From assembly GCA_034766995.1 (NCBI GenBank), contig CM068313.1, positions 18,160,012 to 18,224,011 on the forward strand: DNA of 64,000 nt. The letters run 5' to 3'. Shown in pieces: positions 39,812 through 51,865 of the stretch. A program made the position numbers and the translations under genes. Numbering within the stretch: the first letter of the stretch is position 1; each line of letters opens with the position of its first letter. This stretch comes from Acanthacorydalis orientalis. Taxonomy: Eukaryota > Arthropoda > Insecta > Megaloptera > Corydalidae. The notes below the pieces were generated by a model. That model did not search any database. It was not told the DNA's origin and saw nothing but the letters and a program-made list of their open reading frames with translations.

Positions 39812-40641
39812 CAAACGATTATTTAAAAATACATTTTTATAATACACCTTGATTTAAATACGGACTAAGGTAAATATTTTATAAAAAGATTTGTCCTGAA
39901 TAAAAATATTTTTTCATTAATATTCTTTTAATAAACACTATAATTAAGCTTATGATAATATTTTTGTATAAAGTATACGTTTTTGTGCAATTATATAAGA
40001 GAGGAAATAAAAAAAACCCATTTTATTTATGAATTTACTATTACAAAAAAATATATTTATAAGTAGTAAATTTTCACAGTGTAACTCATTTTTATTAAGC
40101 AAATATTGAAAAAAAAATCAGTTTATAAATCGTAATATATATTTAAAATTAAATTTATATATATTTTAAAAAATCAATTTATAAGATGTTTCTGTTTTGA
40201 ATAACCGCATATAGATCAATATTTTTTAATAAATATCTGATAGAAACTAAGATAAATTGTTTTAAATTAAAAAAAATATAATTCACTGAAGAACAATATA
40301 AATATATCATGAAAATTATTATTTGTATATGTTTAAATAATAATGTTTATGTTCTTTGTGTTCTAATTTTACAACCAGAATATTATAATTAAGAATCAAA
40401 TTAATATGTATTCCATTTCAAGTATTTTACATATTTTAAAATTCATTATAACCAAATCAGTTGACTAGTAGTACCTTAAGTTATAAAAATGGAGATAATA
40501 AAAGAGTATAACTTATTCATACAATTTCTTTCACAAAAGAAAAAAACATTTCAGATACAAAAGTATTTACAATTGAATAAATCTTTTTCTTTTTTTGTTG
40601 CAAAGACAGGATAACCGAAATGTTTAAAAGGAATAATCACT

Positions 40642-40644
<3 letters not shown>

Positions 40645-40696
<52 letters not shown>
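40645..40696. repeat. (TA)n microsatellite
   Basis: A pure run of about 52 bases that forms the left border of a GC-richer stretch (40697-40960). Confidence 0.95.
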
Positions 40697-40698
<2 letters not shown>

Positions 40699-41962
40699 CA
40701 GTTTTGGTTGAATGGGGTATATTTGTTATCTGTGGAACGGTAGGATTTTACCCTGAGAAACGTTGTTTCATATCCAAGTCACGGACGGTCACAATAACGA
40801 CGACTGTGCTGCTCTTACAAATATATGAAGCATGCTTGCTCGCAACTGGCATGCTCAGTAGTAGTGACATGCTGGAACGTTATGATTAATGACATGGTTA
40901 TTTGAACAATCGTCCATGGTCATTGGCCAGAGTTCGAAATAATAATACTACATACTAATATGTTCGTATTGCTTCATTTGTATCAGTTATGTTTCGTCGA
41001 ATAGTTTGCTGTCTGATAATGGAGCCATAAATAACATGAATAATTAATGAAATTTTTAGATTGTACGGTATTACAAATATCTCTTTAAAAAATGATCACT
41101 TCCAAAAGCATTTTCATATAAATTTGTAAAATGTTAATTTCGTAACTACAAATATTTGATTAAATATTTTAATTGTGATTTAATAATGCGTATTCATTCT
41201 ATTCTTAGTGAGTAATATTATCCTAGATTAGTTCTTATTAATTAACTTTAATTATTTATTTTTTCATTCAAGTGAGTTTGCAACATTCGATCTAGATAAG
41301 GATAAAATGAAATTTTATATAAGAAATACAGAGAGATTCATATTAATTAAAAACAATTCTAACTATATTTAGTTTTAAAGACATATTTTAAGTTCATTTC
41401 AAGTTATTTTTTAGACCCAATTAATAAAATAAAATCATCAGATATACAGTATAATTCATTTTCTATAAATGTATATATTTTATATATATTTTGTTACATT
41501 TATATTGGTATGTTATAAATATATATAAAAAAATAATTTAAAAATATGTGCAATATTTTGACGGTAAATATTGTATATACTACGCAATAAAAATTTTACA
41601 CAAATGAAAAAAAATTAATATAATTTTTAATCAAATTTTTAATATATACAATAAATATAATTAAACTATTCTGATCGTCTTAGTCCTGGTAATTCATTCA
41701 TATCTTTGACTGTCACGATTAATTTAGACACTTGAGCCTTAGGTAACTTAATAAAGTTACTTGTGAAGTGATTGAGAGACAAAACTAGTCGCGGTAGATA
41801 AAAACATGCGTGATTTCCTAGGAAACCTACACCACAAGAACCATATATCAACGAGGTTTACTGGTATAAAAATAGACAATTATAATTATGAGATAACAAA
41901 TTATATGTTTATAAATATAAAAATACTTATTTAGATTACCACTGGCCATATTTATAACTTGC

Positions 41963-42013
<51 letters not shown>

Positions 42014-42014
<1 letters not shown>

Positions 42015-43290
42015 CAAGAAAGAAGATAAATTTGATTTGAAAAACTACCGGGTAATTAGTCCACTACCTACAATATATAAGATCTTTATAAAAAAAGTCT
42101 CAAAACGTTTTCAAGCTAGCTAGATTTCGCTCAACCAATGGAACAATCAGGATTTCGAAGCGGATTTAGTACAACGGATCACATTCAGGTAGTGAGGCAG
42201 GTAATTATCCCATCAAATAATTATCAAATACTAGTGTGTCTTGGATTTATAGAATATGAAAAGGCTTTTGACTGTATTCGTTGTTCTGTATTAAAGAATT
42301 AGGGCACGGAGGACACATACATCCAGTTGCTAGATAACATCTACAAGAATACAACCATGACGGTGAAACTACAGGAAGAAGCAAAAAAGGTAATAATCTA
42401 AAAAGGTATAAGGACAGAGAGATGCAATTTCGCCGAAGTTATGTACTGCAGTCTTAGAAGGTGTATTCAAATCGCTTGACTGAGAGGACAAAGGGACTGA
42501 AATAAAAGGCGAAAGATTGTCACCTCCGGTTTTCTGATAATATCGTTATCTTCGCAAGTACTTTGGAAGAGCTACAAAAGAGGATAGAAGAATTAGATAA
42601 TACCAGTCAAAAAATTGGTCTAAACATGAACCACGTAAAAACAAATGTTTAATGTGTTTGTCTACCCGAAGAAAATTAATATAAAAGGAACAGAAACAGA
42701 AAAAGTTACGATGTAACATATGTCTATCCAGATCAGCTTATCAACACAGACGGGTCATTCAGTGAAGAAGTAAACAGGAGAATAAGAATGGGATGAAGCT
42801 CATTCGGACGAAACGTCCCGATATTTAAATTAACAATCTCACTCTGTTTGAAGAAAAAAGTATTTGATCAATGTATACTACCAGTCTTTACCTATGGCAG
42901 CGAAACATGGATGCTTAACGCCAAAATCAATTAAAGACACCAAACAATACAGAGAAGTATGGAAAGATGCATGGTATGAATGAACAAAAAGAGATAGGAA
43001 AAGAATAGAATGGATAGGAAAAGAATAGAATGGATACGAAAAGTGAAAGAAGTGATAGATATAAGAAGAGTCGGAAGTGGACGGGGCATGCTGCAAAGAG
43101 AGAAGACAACCGACGGACAACAGAAATTATTAACTGGGAACCAAGGAATATAAAAAGATCTAGAAAGAGAACAATGAATAGGTGAGATATATAAATTAAA
43201 ATTTTTATTGTAAATCAGTAGAGAGTCATTCAATCGTACAAATTGGAAAATCATGGAAGAGGCTTTTTATCCAACAGTGGATTGACATAA

Positions 43291-43291
<1 letters not shown>
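42014..43291 (+). mobile_element. Decayed RTE-like LINE (reverse transcriptase and 3' end)
   Basis: About 1.28 kb of the plus strand translates, with several frame changes and stops, into a non-LTR reverse transcriptase. In order: KFDLKNYRVISPLPTIYKIF (RT block 1-2), FAQPMEQSGFRSGFSTTDHI, EYEKAFDCIRCSVLK (the catalytic aspartate block), FSDNIVIFASTLEEL, then INTDGSFSEEVNRRI and FDQCILPVFTYGSETWML, and RDRKRIEWIRKV near the 3' end. The order and the YGSETW region fit arthropod RTE-clade elements. The essential F/YADD box reads FSDN, so the second catalytic Asp pair is broken. No endonuclease domain is present, so the copy is 5'-truncated. It ends in ATAATGA running directly into (TA)n, and begins directly after another (TA)n tract. 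Confidence 0.85.
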
Positions 43292-43344
<53 letters not shown>

Positions 43345-44117
43345 GTATGTAGTATATTTAAACAAAAAGAGACCAGGTGCAATCTTAAATACTGTATTGA
43401 TTTTATTATAATGTTATCCATATACCTTAACCATTTGTACCGAATAATAATTATATTTTATTCAAATAAACTAAAAATACTCTAAATTTGGTTAATAGGT
43501 TCCATTTGAATTTTTTAAATTTTATATTATAAAAGTCCATAACATTAGAGCGTATATTGTTTGTCATTTACTGTCAGTATTATTCCAGAATTTTCAATCG
43601 ACTACTACTTTTTGATTCAAATTTATCACATATTTGCATTAACTATTGATTAAATCTTTGATACTAGAAGCTAAAATATTTAGTTACTACATTTACACGC
43701 ATGCACTCTAATTGCAGTGCGTCCCATTTAACAGATAACAGAATACTAAATGCACATATTTAAAAATATTTTATTTGAAGATAAAATAAGAAAAATGTTA
43801 ATATTTCAATTAAATTTTTATATACTTTCTTTTGAATATAGTACGTATTTTGTACGAGTTCTAAAGTGGAGGTTATTGTTTTAAGATACAAAATATGTAT
43901 CAATTAAATTAATACGTTCACTAGAAAAATAATAAGAAAAAAATTAATCAGAACTACCATAGTTTCCGATTGCTTGCAAGATTTTTATCTCTTTCGAACT
44001 GTTATATAGTATGTAACACAATTATAATGATGAATATTTGATACTAACATTTGCGTGTTGACTTACATAAAAATATAACAGAAAACATATCTATAAATCT
44101 GATGTTTTTGTACATAA

Positions 44118-44149
<32 letters not shown>

Positions 44150-44817
44150 CTAAAAAACCTCAATATACTTGCAATAAATGTATTTTCAGTAAACAAATAC
44201 GTTTCTGTAAAAAAAGATTATTTTTTATGTGGACTTTTTACAGATTGAAAAAAATGTCGATAATTATTCAAAACCTTTGATTACCATCTTTATTACATTA
44301 AATATATGTAATAACTGTAATGTAAATATAATTATTTATTATTATGAATAATATAAATGAATTTAAAATGTATGACTACTGAATAATTCGATAGATAATA
44401 ACACATTTTATTTAAATGTTTACTTTGATTAAAAAATAAAATCGATTTCAATAAAAAAAACTTGCTTATAAATAAAACATCGAAATGGAAAAATTAACAT
44501 ATATTTAATTAGATATTTATAATGAATAAAAATATAAAAGCTAGTATTATTACTGCTTTAATCTCGATACTTGCTTGTATCGAAAACAGATTTGAAATAT
44601 GTTTTATTCATGTATTTTATATGCAATAAAATTAAAAAAATGTATGATTTTTTTAATATTATAAATTATTAGATCACAAAAAATGCAGAACATATTTTAT
44701 AATAGTTGACGATTTTAGAAAACTTGATTTTTTTTAATATAATATTCATATTTGTATGCATTTTGAAATATTTGCAAACGTATGTTCATTATCGTATTCA
44801 CTTATCCCTAAATTATA

Positions 44818-44860
<43 letters not shown>

Positions 44861-45373
44861 ATAAAAGTAACATATGAGAAGATAAGATAAAGTTATCGTT
44901 ACGACTCACAAATATTATAATTTAATAATAATAATATATAACTGATATAAAACGATTTATTACAATACAAACTGTTAGATTAGAATGCAGTAAAAGAGAT
45001 AGCAGCATGTAATTTACCGTAAAAATCAAAACTCATATTTAATTTTTAATTGAAAATAATTTAATAAAACCATGGACAACTGAACATTTAGTTTATGTCG
45101 TATGTAAAATGAATGTAATGAATATTATAAACCTGTCGTATATGAATTTCTTTTTATATAATTTTTCATCAATTTTCTAATAAACAGACGCGATTATTAT
45201 TATTTTCCTACAACAGTCTAATACATACTAAAACACAATATATAACTATATATCATATGAAAAACATAGCGTACTCTAAGTGCAGATTGTTATTTCGTTT
45301 ATTTTCAGAAATATCTTGTGTCAACAATATATTTCACTTAGTTTTATTTCATAAAATATTTGTACGCAGAATG

Positions 45374-45415
<42 letters not shown>

Positions 45416-45763
45416 AGATGGGTTATTATATAATAAATAAGGGTTGTTATATTTTTTAAAAAGGTTGAAAACGTGATTCAAATTTTTCATGATTTTCAGA
45501 AAGGATCACCGACATACATTTCATCTCAGTAAAATTGTTAAAAGCTATCAAAAGGGGAACATGATACACGTCTACAAGATTTATCGTCTTGTAATTTATT
45601 ATTATGTCGACCCTTATTGAAAATAAATTAAACTTGTTACTTTAATAGAACTAAAATCATGTAAGATTATTGAATTAAGTCGAAATACTAATATAAATAA
45701 TTAGATAGAAGCTTGTAAATTGGGTAAATTTTAATATATTTCTATATAACATCCCATCTTCGG

Positions 45764-45813
<50 letters not shown>

Positions 45814-47752
45814 AGTCACATAAAAACGTTGATTGTTCGCTTGAATATTTGAAAATAAATCAACAGCACAAATTGTTTAATTATTATAAAGAAATTAATG
45901 ATTAATACATCTACATCTTAAATAATTATATTTTAAATATATTTATTATAATTTTTATAATCAAGACTAATAACAAAATTATGTGCGTGACTTACACAGA
46001 AAAAGCATTCATTTATAAATTAAACATTTAGTATTACATTGTCAATTTCTAAGACTTTAATTTTTTGTAAAATAACGAAGTAAAAGAAATTTTTGATATA
46101 TATATATATATACCAGACATATAATTTTTCTCAACATTAAATAAAAATACATTATGTACAAGGATTTTTGGATTAAACAAAAAATAAAAAGTCTAAACAA
46201 TATTAGATTAAAGAGGAATTCGTTTTTATGTGACTTAGTTCTTGGCTGCTTACAATGTTTCGCCTACACACTAAACACATACATTATGTATTTGAGAAAT
46301 GAGTACAAAGATCAGACCAATGGAAGTGTCGTTTAAATATAAGAGCTATCTGTATAACAGAAGCCTACAATAAATGACGTTTCGTTGATGTGTTATGCGT
46401 TTCACAAAAGCCAGACGTGAGCTCTTATAAATTTTGTTATATGTGTGTATGTATGTATGTATATATATATATATGTATAATTCTCTAAGAAAACATTCAA
46501 GAAGAAGATAATATAAAATAACTTCACTACAATATAAAATTTGTTCGTTATAAAATAAGAAAGAAAATATGAATACTATTGAACAATACTATTAAGATTA
46601 AGTACTGATTTTTCTTCAAGAAGTGATTCGTTTATTTTAATGATGTACTAAAAAGATAGATCTGAATTTACATCACATTGACTAGCAACTAAATGTGGTA
46701 TTATTTGAGGTACTGACAAATGGTTATAGCCATATTGAATATTTTGTTAAAATAGATTCGAAAATTTTCTTGAAAAACGTTAAAGGTAGAGTGATTACAG
46801 TTTGTATCATGTTTTATATATTTATTATATTAATAATTATTTCATTTTTTTTTTAAAATATGAATATCAAATTAAATAATTAGGTTATATTTTTTCGTAT
46901 CATAGATTGAAATTTAAAATAAGGCACCTGCATTTGATCTATTTCATTAAATAAAATACTCTTTAATTCACATTATTGTTGTTTTTCCATTAGAAAAATA
47001 GATGCCAAATAGTTAAGAATACTTTACTATTTTTTATAAAATAAATAAAGTACAACAAAAAACAAAATTCATGAAAAAATATACTACACAATTCAAAATC
47101 AATATATCCCCATTTAGAGAAAAAATTTATTACTATTTTAACTTAAAAAAATTTTCAAATAAATATTCCTGAATAAATATTATCAAAAAAAAAAATTGTA
47201 GAGATAATTGAAATAAATATTATAAAAAACTACTATTTAACACTCGTTTTAATTTTACTTGTTAGAATTTTATATTGAATTAACGTTTACTTCATTATAA
47301 TGAGTTGAGGTAATTATTATTTTCTTGTCAATACCATGGAATGTTTTTATAAAATAAAAAAATTCTTTAAATGTACTTTTGTAATTTTTATTTACTATAT
47401 GTTATTATAGTAGTGAAACATAACAAGTAAAAAAATATGGAAATATTTAAAGGCATTTCAAATTTAATTTAATTTTTTTCCGTGCATTTATAACAGTACA
47501 TCATTTTAAAATATAAATTATTTGAAAAGCCTTGCGAAATTAAAAGAATAAACGAAACGTCATTTAATTTAATTATTATCACAAAGTTGTGTAAATAAAT
47601 GTGATCCTTGCTCATATATATATATATGCTGCAAAATTAATTTATACAAAAAGTAATTCTTCATAAAGGTAGAGCATCTAACAAGTGTAATTAGTTTAAT
47701 GATGTAAGTACTCATATGTAAATTACGTTAAGCTATTAAGCATTTTACTTAC

Positions 47753-47835
47753 GTCTGAATCTGCGCCCTTGTCTGCTCCAGGACAAGTGAACGAAACATA
47801 TTCGTGGCATCTCTTATGGACCACAAAACTGCAAA
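47753..47835 (-). CDS. Pkc53E: Conventional protein kinase C, 83-bp exon (end of C1A and linker)
   Basis: This exon finishes the C1A zinc finger. After a TTGTTGCAG acceptor, the carried-over G plus TT gives Val, followed by [19 protein letters not shown] and then ADKGADSD, ending exactly on a codon before a GTAAGT donor. The Cys-X2-Cys, Cys-X4-His, His-X2-Cys and Cys-X7-Cys spacing of a C1 domain is complete once the upstream microexon is joined (QC-QVC). The ADKG-A/P-D-S/T-D tail is the conserved linker between C1A and C1B in conventional PKCs. The length of 83 bp equals, as I recall, the corresponding human exon, so the splice positions look ancient. Because it ends in phase 0, it can join either of the two 112-bp C1B exons (27934-28045 or 18194-18305). 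The intron downstream to the first of these is about 19.7 kb and holds the mariner and LINE relics. Confidence 0.93.
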
Positions 47836-48756
47836 CTGCAACAAAAAGTACATTTAGTATGAAATATACAACCGGATTAAAAGTTTGTTTCTAAGTAGGA
47901 TTTGAAGTAACATATGATTTATATATAAACTCAAATCGTAAGAAAAAAATATGTAAAACTTTTGTTGTAATAGCGAATTAATTAAATTTCATACAGTTTT
48001 TAAAACTTATATCAAATTAAATAATTTTTATTTCATACTTGAATCATATTAATATGTATAAATAGATTTCATTCAAAATATAAACAAGACCATTTAAAAA
48101 ATTTTACCATCACTTTATACCGAATCTACTGTTTCTTGTAATTGGAATTTTTTTTCTTGTAAGGTTATCCTGCAAGTGACGTTTGGTAAGACAAATTTGC
48201 AAACTTAAATTAGCTTAAAAACAACATATCCTTACGGATTCGTGAGATTACACGGGATATCGTTCAAACAACAATGAACAATGTGTCGGTTTAATAATGT
48301 GAATTTTGAGATTAAGACGGAATTATATCTGGTGTATGTAATCTATGTGTGAATATATATGTATGTATATATGTATTGATATTGATGTTATTGATATCGA
48401 TATTAATTTAATAGATACAAATTATTATACATACCGAATAAAATAGAAAAATAACATTATTTTATATAAATATTAAAAATGAAATTAAACATTTATTTAT
48501 AAAATCTCTCTTCTTTGGCTAATAGTTTTAAATTGTATTTTTTTTATTTCATATTTGAACATTGCTATTGGTAATAATATATCAGTTATAAATATAGTAA
48601 TTGTAAAAAAATACGTGCATTAGATTTTTGAATAAATGTTTTTTTGTTTACTTTTTTTGAATGAATACTACGGTTTAATCTCCTGACATGCGCATGTATA
48701 TATATATATATATATATAATACAAATATTGACTTAATTAAATTTTTCATACTGTTA

Positions 48757-49331
48757 TGTTGGTAGGAAAATAATTGCGGTTTTTGTTTTCTGAATTCTAA
48801 CTTTATTTTTTTTTCAATGAAAGTATGTTTTCATCGTGTTCATGTTGAAATAATTTAGAAGTTCATTTTCCGGTCTATATTTTGGCGAGATCAACTTTGA
48901 TTTCATTATTGATTTTGCTTCGAATTGAGCTATTGAATTAAAGATGGATAAGAAGCAAATAAAATCATTTTTTCTGTTTGAGTTCAAAAGGGTGGTAAAG
49001 CAGCATAAACTGCTCGTAAACTAAACGATGCTTTTGGCGTGGGTACTTGATACTTAAAGAACGTATGGTAAAATGTTGGTTCCAAAAATTTTGTACTAGG
49101 GATGAGAGCCTTGAAGATAAAAAAGGTCGCGGGAGTGCTTCTTCAGTTCATATCGACTACCTTAATGCGTTAGTTGAATTAGAACCACACATAACAATTC
49201 GAGAACATACACAAAAGTTAGGCGTTAATTATTCAACAGTTCTGGACCACTTAAAACAGCTAGTAAAATCAAAAAAGAAAAAAAATATATGAATTTAAAG
49301 GTCATAAACCGCAATTATTTTTATACCAATC
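48757..49331 (+). mobile_element. Internally deleted mariner, copy 1
   Basis: A 575-bp element is flanked by TA on both sides (48755-48756 and 49332-49333). Its ends are TGTTGGTAGGAAAATAATTG and, inverted, TTATACCAATC. From the ATG at 48944 the transposase N-terminus is visible: MDKKQIKSFFLFEFKR, then, after stops, ESLEDKKGRGSASSVHIDYL and ITIREHTQKLGVNYSTVLDH. This is the paired helix-turn-helix DNA-binding region of a cecropia/SETMAR-like mariner. The coding sequence stops just after LKQL and runs straight into the 3' terminal repeat, so the whole DDD catalytic domain is gone. The full-length family is about 1.3 kb. Confidence 0.87.
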
Positions 49332-50996
49332 TAATAATTCAATAAAAGTTATATAAAATGTATACCATATACTTTTGATTTTTTTTAAAAAAGAACAAAC
49401 ATATTATTGTAATTCGAATACATTTTATGCGAAAAACATTTTATCAACTTCTTCGTCTATACATTAATTTATTTGTTGTTTATCTACGTTTTTGTTATTG
49501 TTTTAATGAATTATATAACCTACATATTAAAACTTCTTTGCTTAATTGATAATTATGTTAATTAAAATTTGTAATTTAGATGAAATATTCGACTTCTACG
49601 GTAATAATTTTCCCGCTTCATTATAAAACTTTAAACAGAAATATGTTAATTTTCTTACGTTTTTGATCTACCTAGACCCAAATAACTAATCATGTGTGTA
49701 CGGAAACTACTGTATAATTTGTTTAATTCAGTGAACAAAACTTTTCAATTAAATCATACATAACGTTGAACAAAACATAAGGTCCGTTTACATTTTAAAT
49801 AACTCTACTTTTTATATGTACATAAAAATAAAACATGGAATGTTAACAGTATAAAACTTTTGTGAAAACAAATCCTTTCATAATGAGTTATAGTTTTCGT
49901 ATGTAAATAAAGCGAAATAATAAAGGTTCGAGTATTCTTATTAGCAATGCAAAATTGAACCCAAATTTAGCATTTTGATTTCCTCAAATACTGTAAATGT
50001 ATATGAATATTATACACAGAGATATCGAACTCAAAAGAGCAAAACTGTCGACGGTGTCCAGCGTTGCACACCTTTCTCTTCTTTTACCCTTCCGCACATA
50101 GGCACTCTACATCACAAATGTTACATTAACAGAATGTTTAAAATAGCTCGGCACGTTCACAAAGTGACACACTGTGATATTATTTTGTTAAATCACTGAC
50201 AGTACAAACTGCACGGTCTCTTTATTGTCACATACTCAGGTAAAGCTCATGTGTAAATATTATATTGTCAGTCTACTGTGAAAATGTATCAACTCATTTG
50301 TTATACCAATAGTTAACATAGTTCTTGTTCAGAATTTATCATTATTGTAAAATAAGATTATTTTTCATTGCAATTTTTACACTTCAATTAATAATTATAA
50401 TCTTAATAAAATGGATGATTATTATTTAGAAATACATTCTCTACTGTATAACACTATGATATTGTTTTGCATCGAAATGTCACTAGTTTTATTTAATGTA
50501 AATTATTGAAATCTGAGTTTAATCAAAAAATAATTACAAAATTATAATCTTTAACAATTTTAAGGCATTTTATTTTTTTTAAATAATTATAGAATATTAG
50601 TAAACATTAAAAAAGTTCACCGATTAAATCAAATTAACATTTTTGATGAATTGCATTATTGGAAGAACATTATTTTCTTACTTTACAATAAATTGTAAAA
50701 AAAATAATGCGGTACAATATTGGGAGAAATGGTGCATTGTTAATTTAAAAATTATATTATTAAATAGAATCAATACTTAAATCTAAGGAACAAGATGCTC
50801 TAAATAATTTATCTCATATGCGATGTATTAAGAATTATATAAACATTAGCTCTTGTTGGTAAAAATTGTTGAATATATCGTAACATCGATTAAAATTTAA
50901 TGACATTAAGTCGTTGCTTCATTTTCATCTTATTTTTTTATATTTATGTATGTATTCTATTACTGAACGATTTATATGTCTTCTTATTTTACATAG

Positions 50997-51044
<48 letters not shown>

Positions 51045-51319
51045 TTCATTAAAAATAAGTATAATAAAATATTTCAAGAATTAATAATTCTTTTTTTTAA
51101 AAAAAACAAGTTATTACACATTTTCTTTAATGTAAAATTATCAATTTTACAATAGTATTTTTGAACATTCTTTTAAAAAAATAAATTTAAAAATAATAGA
51201 AAACGTCCTCTATTCTCTTTTATGTTGGACTTCTTTGCAATGCATTTTGAAACTTTGGTCAATTGATGCTAAATGATTAAGCGATCATAGTTTCCGTACG
51301 AATATATGAGAAATTAATA

Positions 51320-51865
51320 TGTTGGTAGAAAAATAATTGTGGTTTATGCAACCATTTTTTAAATTTTTCTGATTTTTCTAGCTGTCTTAATTGATTCAGA
51401 ACTGTTGGATGGCTAACGGTTAATTTTTGTGTAAGCTCTCGAATTATTGTACGTGGTTCTAATTCAATTGATCATTATAAACTGAAGAAAGACGCCAGCG
51501 ACCTACTTCATCTTTAAGGCTCTATCCTCCCTATCACAAAAATTTTGGAACCACCATTGCACCGTATGTTCCTTATCAGTATCCACACCAAAAGCACCAT
51601 TTAGTTTACGAGCAGTTTCTAATGCTTTACCAATCGTTTTGAACTCGCGCAAAAATGCTCTTATTTGCTTCTATTTCATCTTTAATTCAATAGCTCAATT
51701 TGAAACAAAATTAATAATAAAACAAAAATCGATTTTACCCAAATACAGACCGGAAAATGAACTTTAAAATGATTTTAACATGAACACGATGAAATTACAT
51801 TTTCATTGAAAAAAGTAAGGTTACAATTCAGAAAACAAAAACAGCAATTATTTTCTTACCAACCC
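51320..51865 (-). mobile_element. Internally deleted mariner, copy 2
   Basis: A 546-bp element on the minus strand has the terminal repeat TGTTGGTAGAAAAATAATTG at 51320-51339 and the matching inverted end at about 51845-51865. Read on the minus strand it keeps the 5' leader seen in copy 1 (including CATGTTAAAATCATTTTAAA, close to copy 1's leader). It then keeps a decayed transposase N-terminus ending RELTQKLTVSHPTVLNQLRQ, which joins almost directly to the 3' repeat. The junction is at the same place as in the other two copies. The right-hand TA is mutated. Confidence 0.83.

Larger units (their letters stand above)
28046..47752 (-). other. Intron between the 83-bp exon and exon 4a
   Basis: At about 19.7 kb this is the longest complete intron here. 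It holds inverted repeats next to exon 4a (28095-28159), a foldback MITE in compound microsatellites (29770-30086), a mariner 3' fragment (37565-38005) and an RTE-like LINE relic (42014-43291). (TA)n tracts include 28271-28343, 28439-28489, 29392-29448, 31540-31576, 31904-31939, 32636-32676, 34911-34969, 39762-39809, 40645-40696, 41967-42013, 43292-43343, 44122-44149, 44818-44858, 45376-45411 and 45767-45809. Higher-complexity, GC-richer stretches without coding signs lie at 30340-30500, 36115-36420, 36740-37440 and 40697-40960. Confidence 0.7.

Noticed and set aside
42878..43254. Several overlapping minus-strand frames
   Set aside because: They are antisense shadows of the LINE relic's 3' end.
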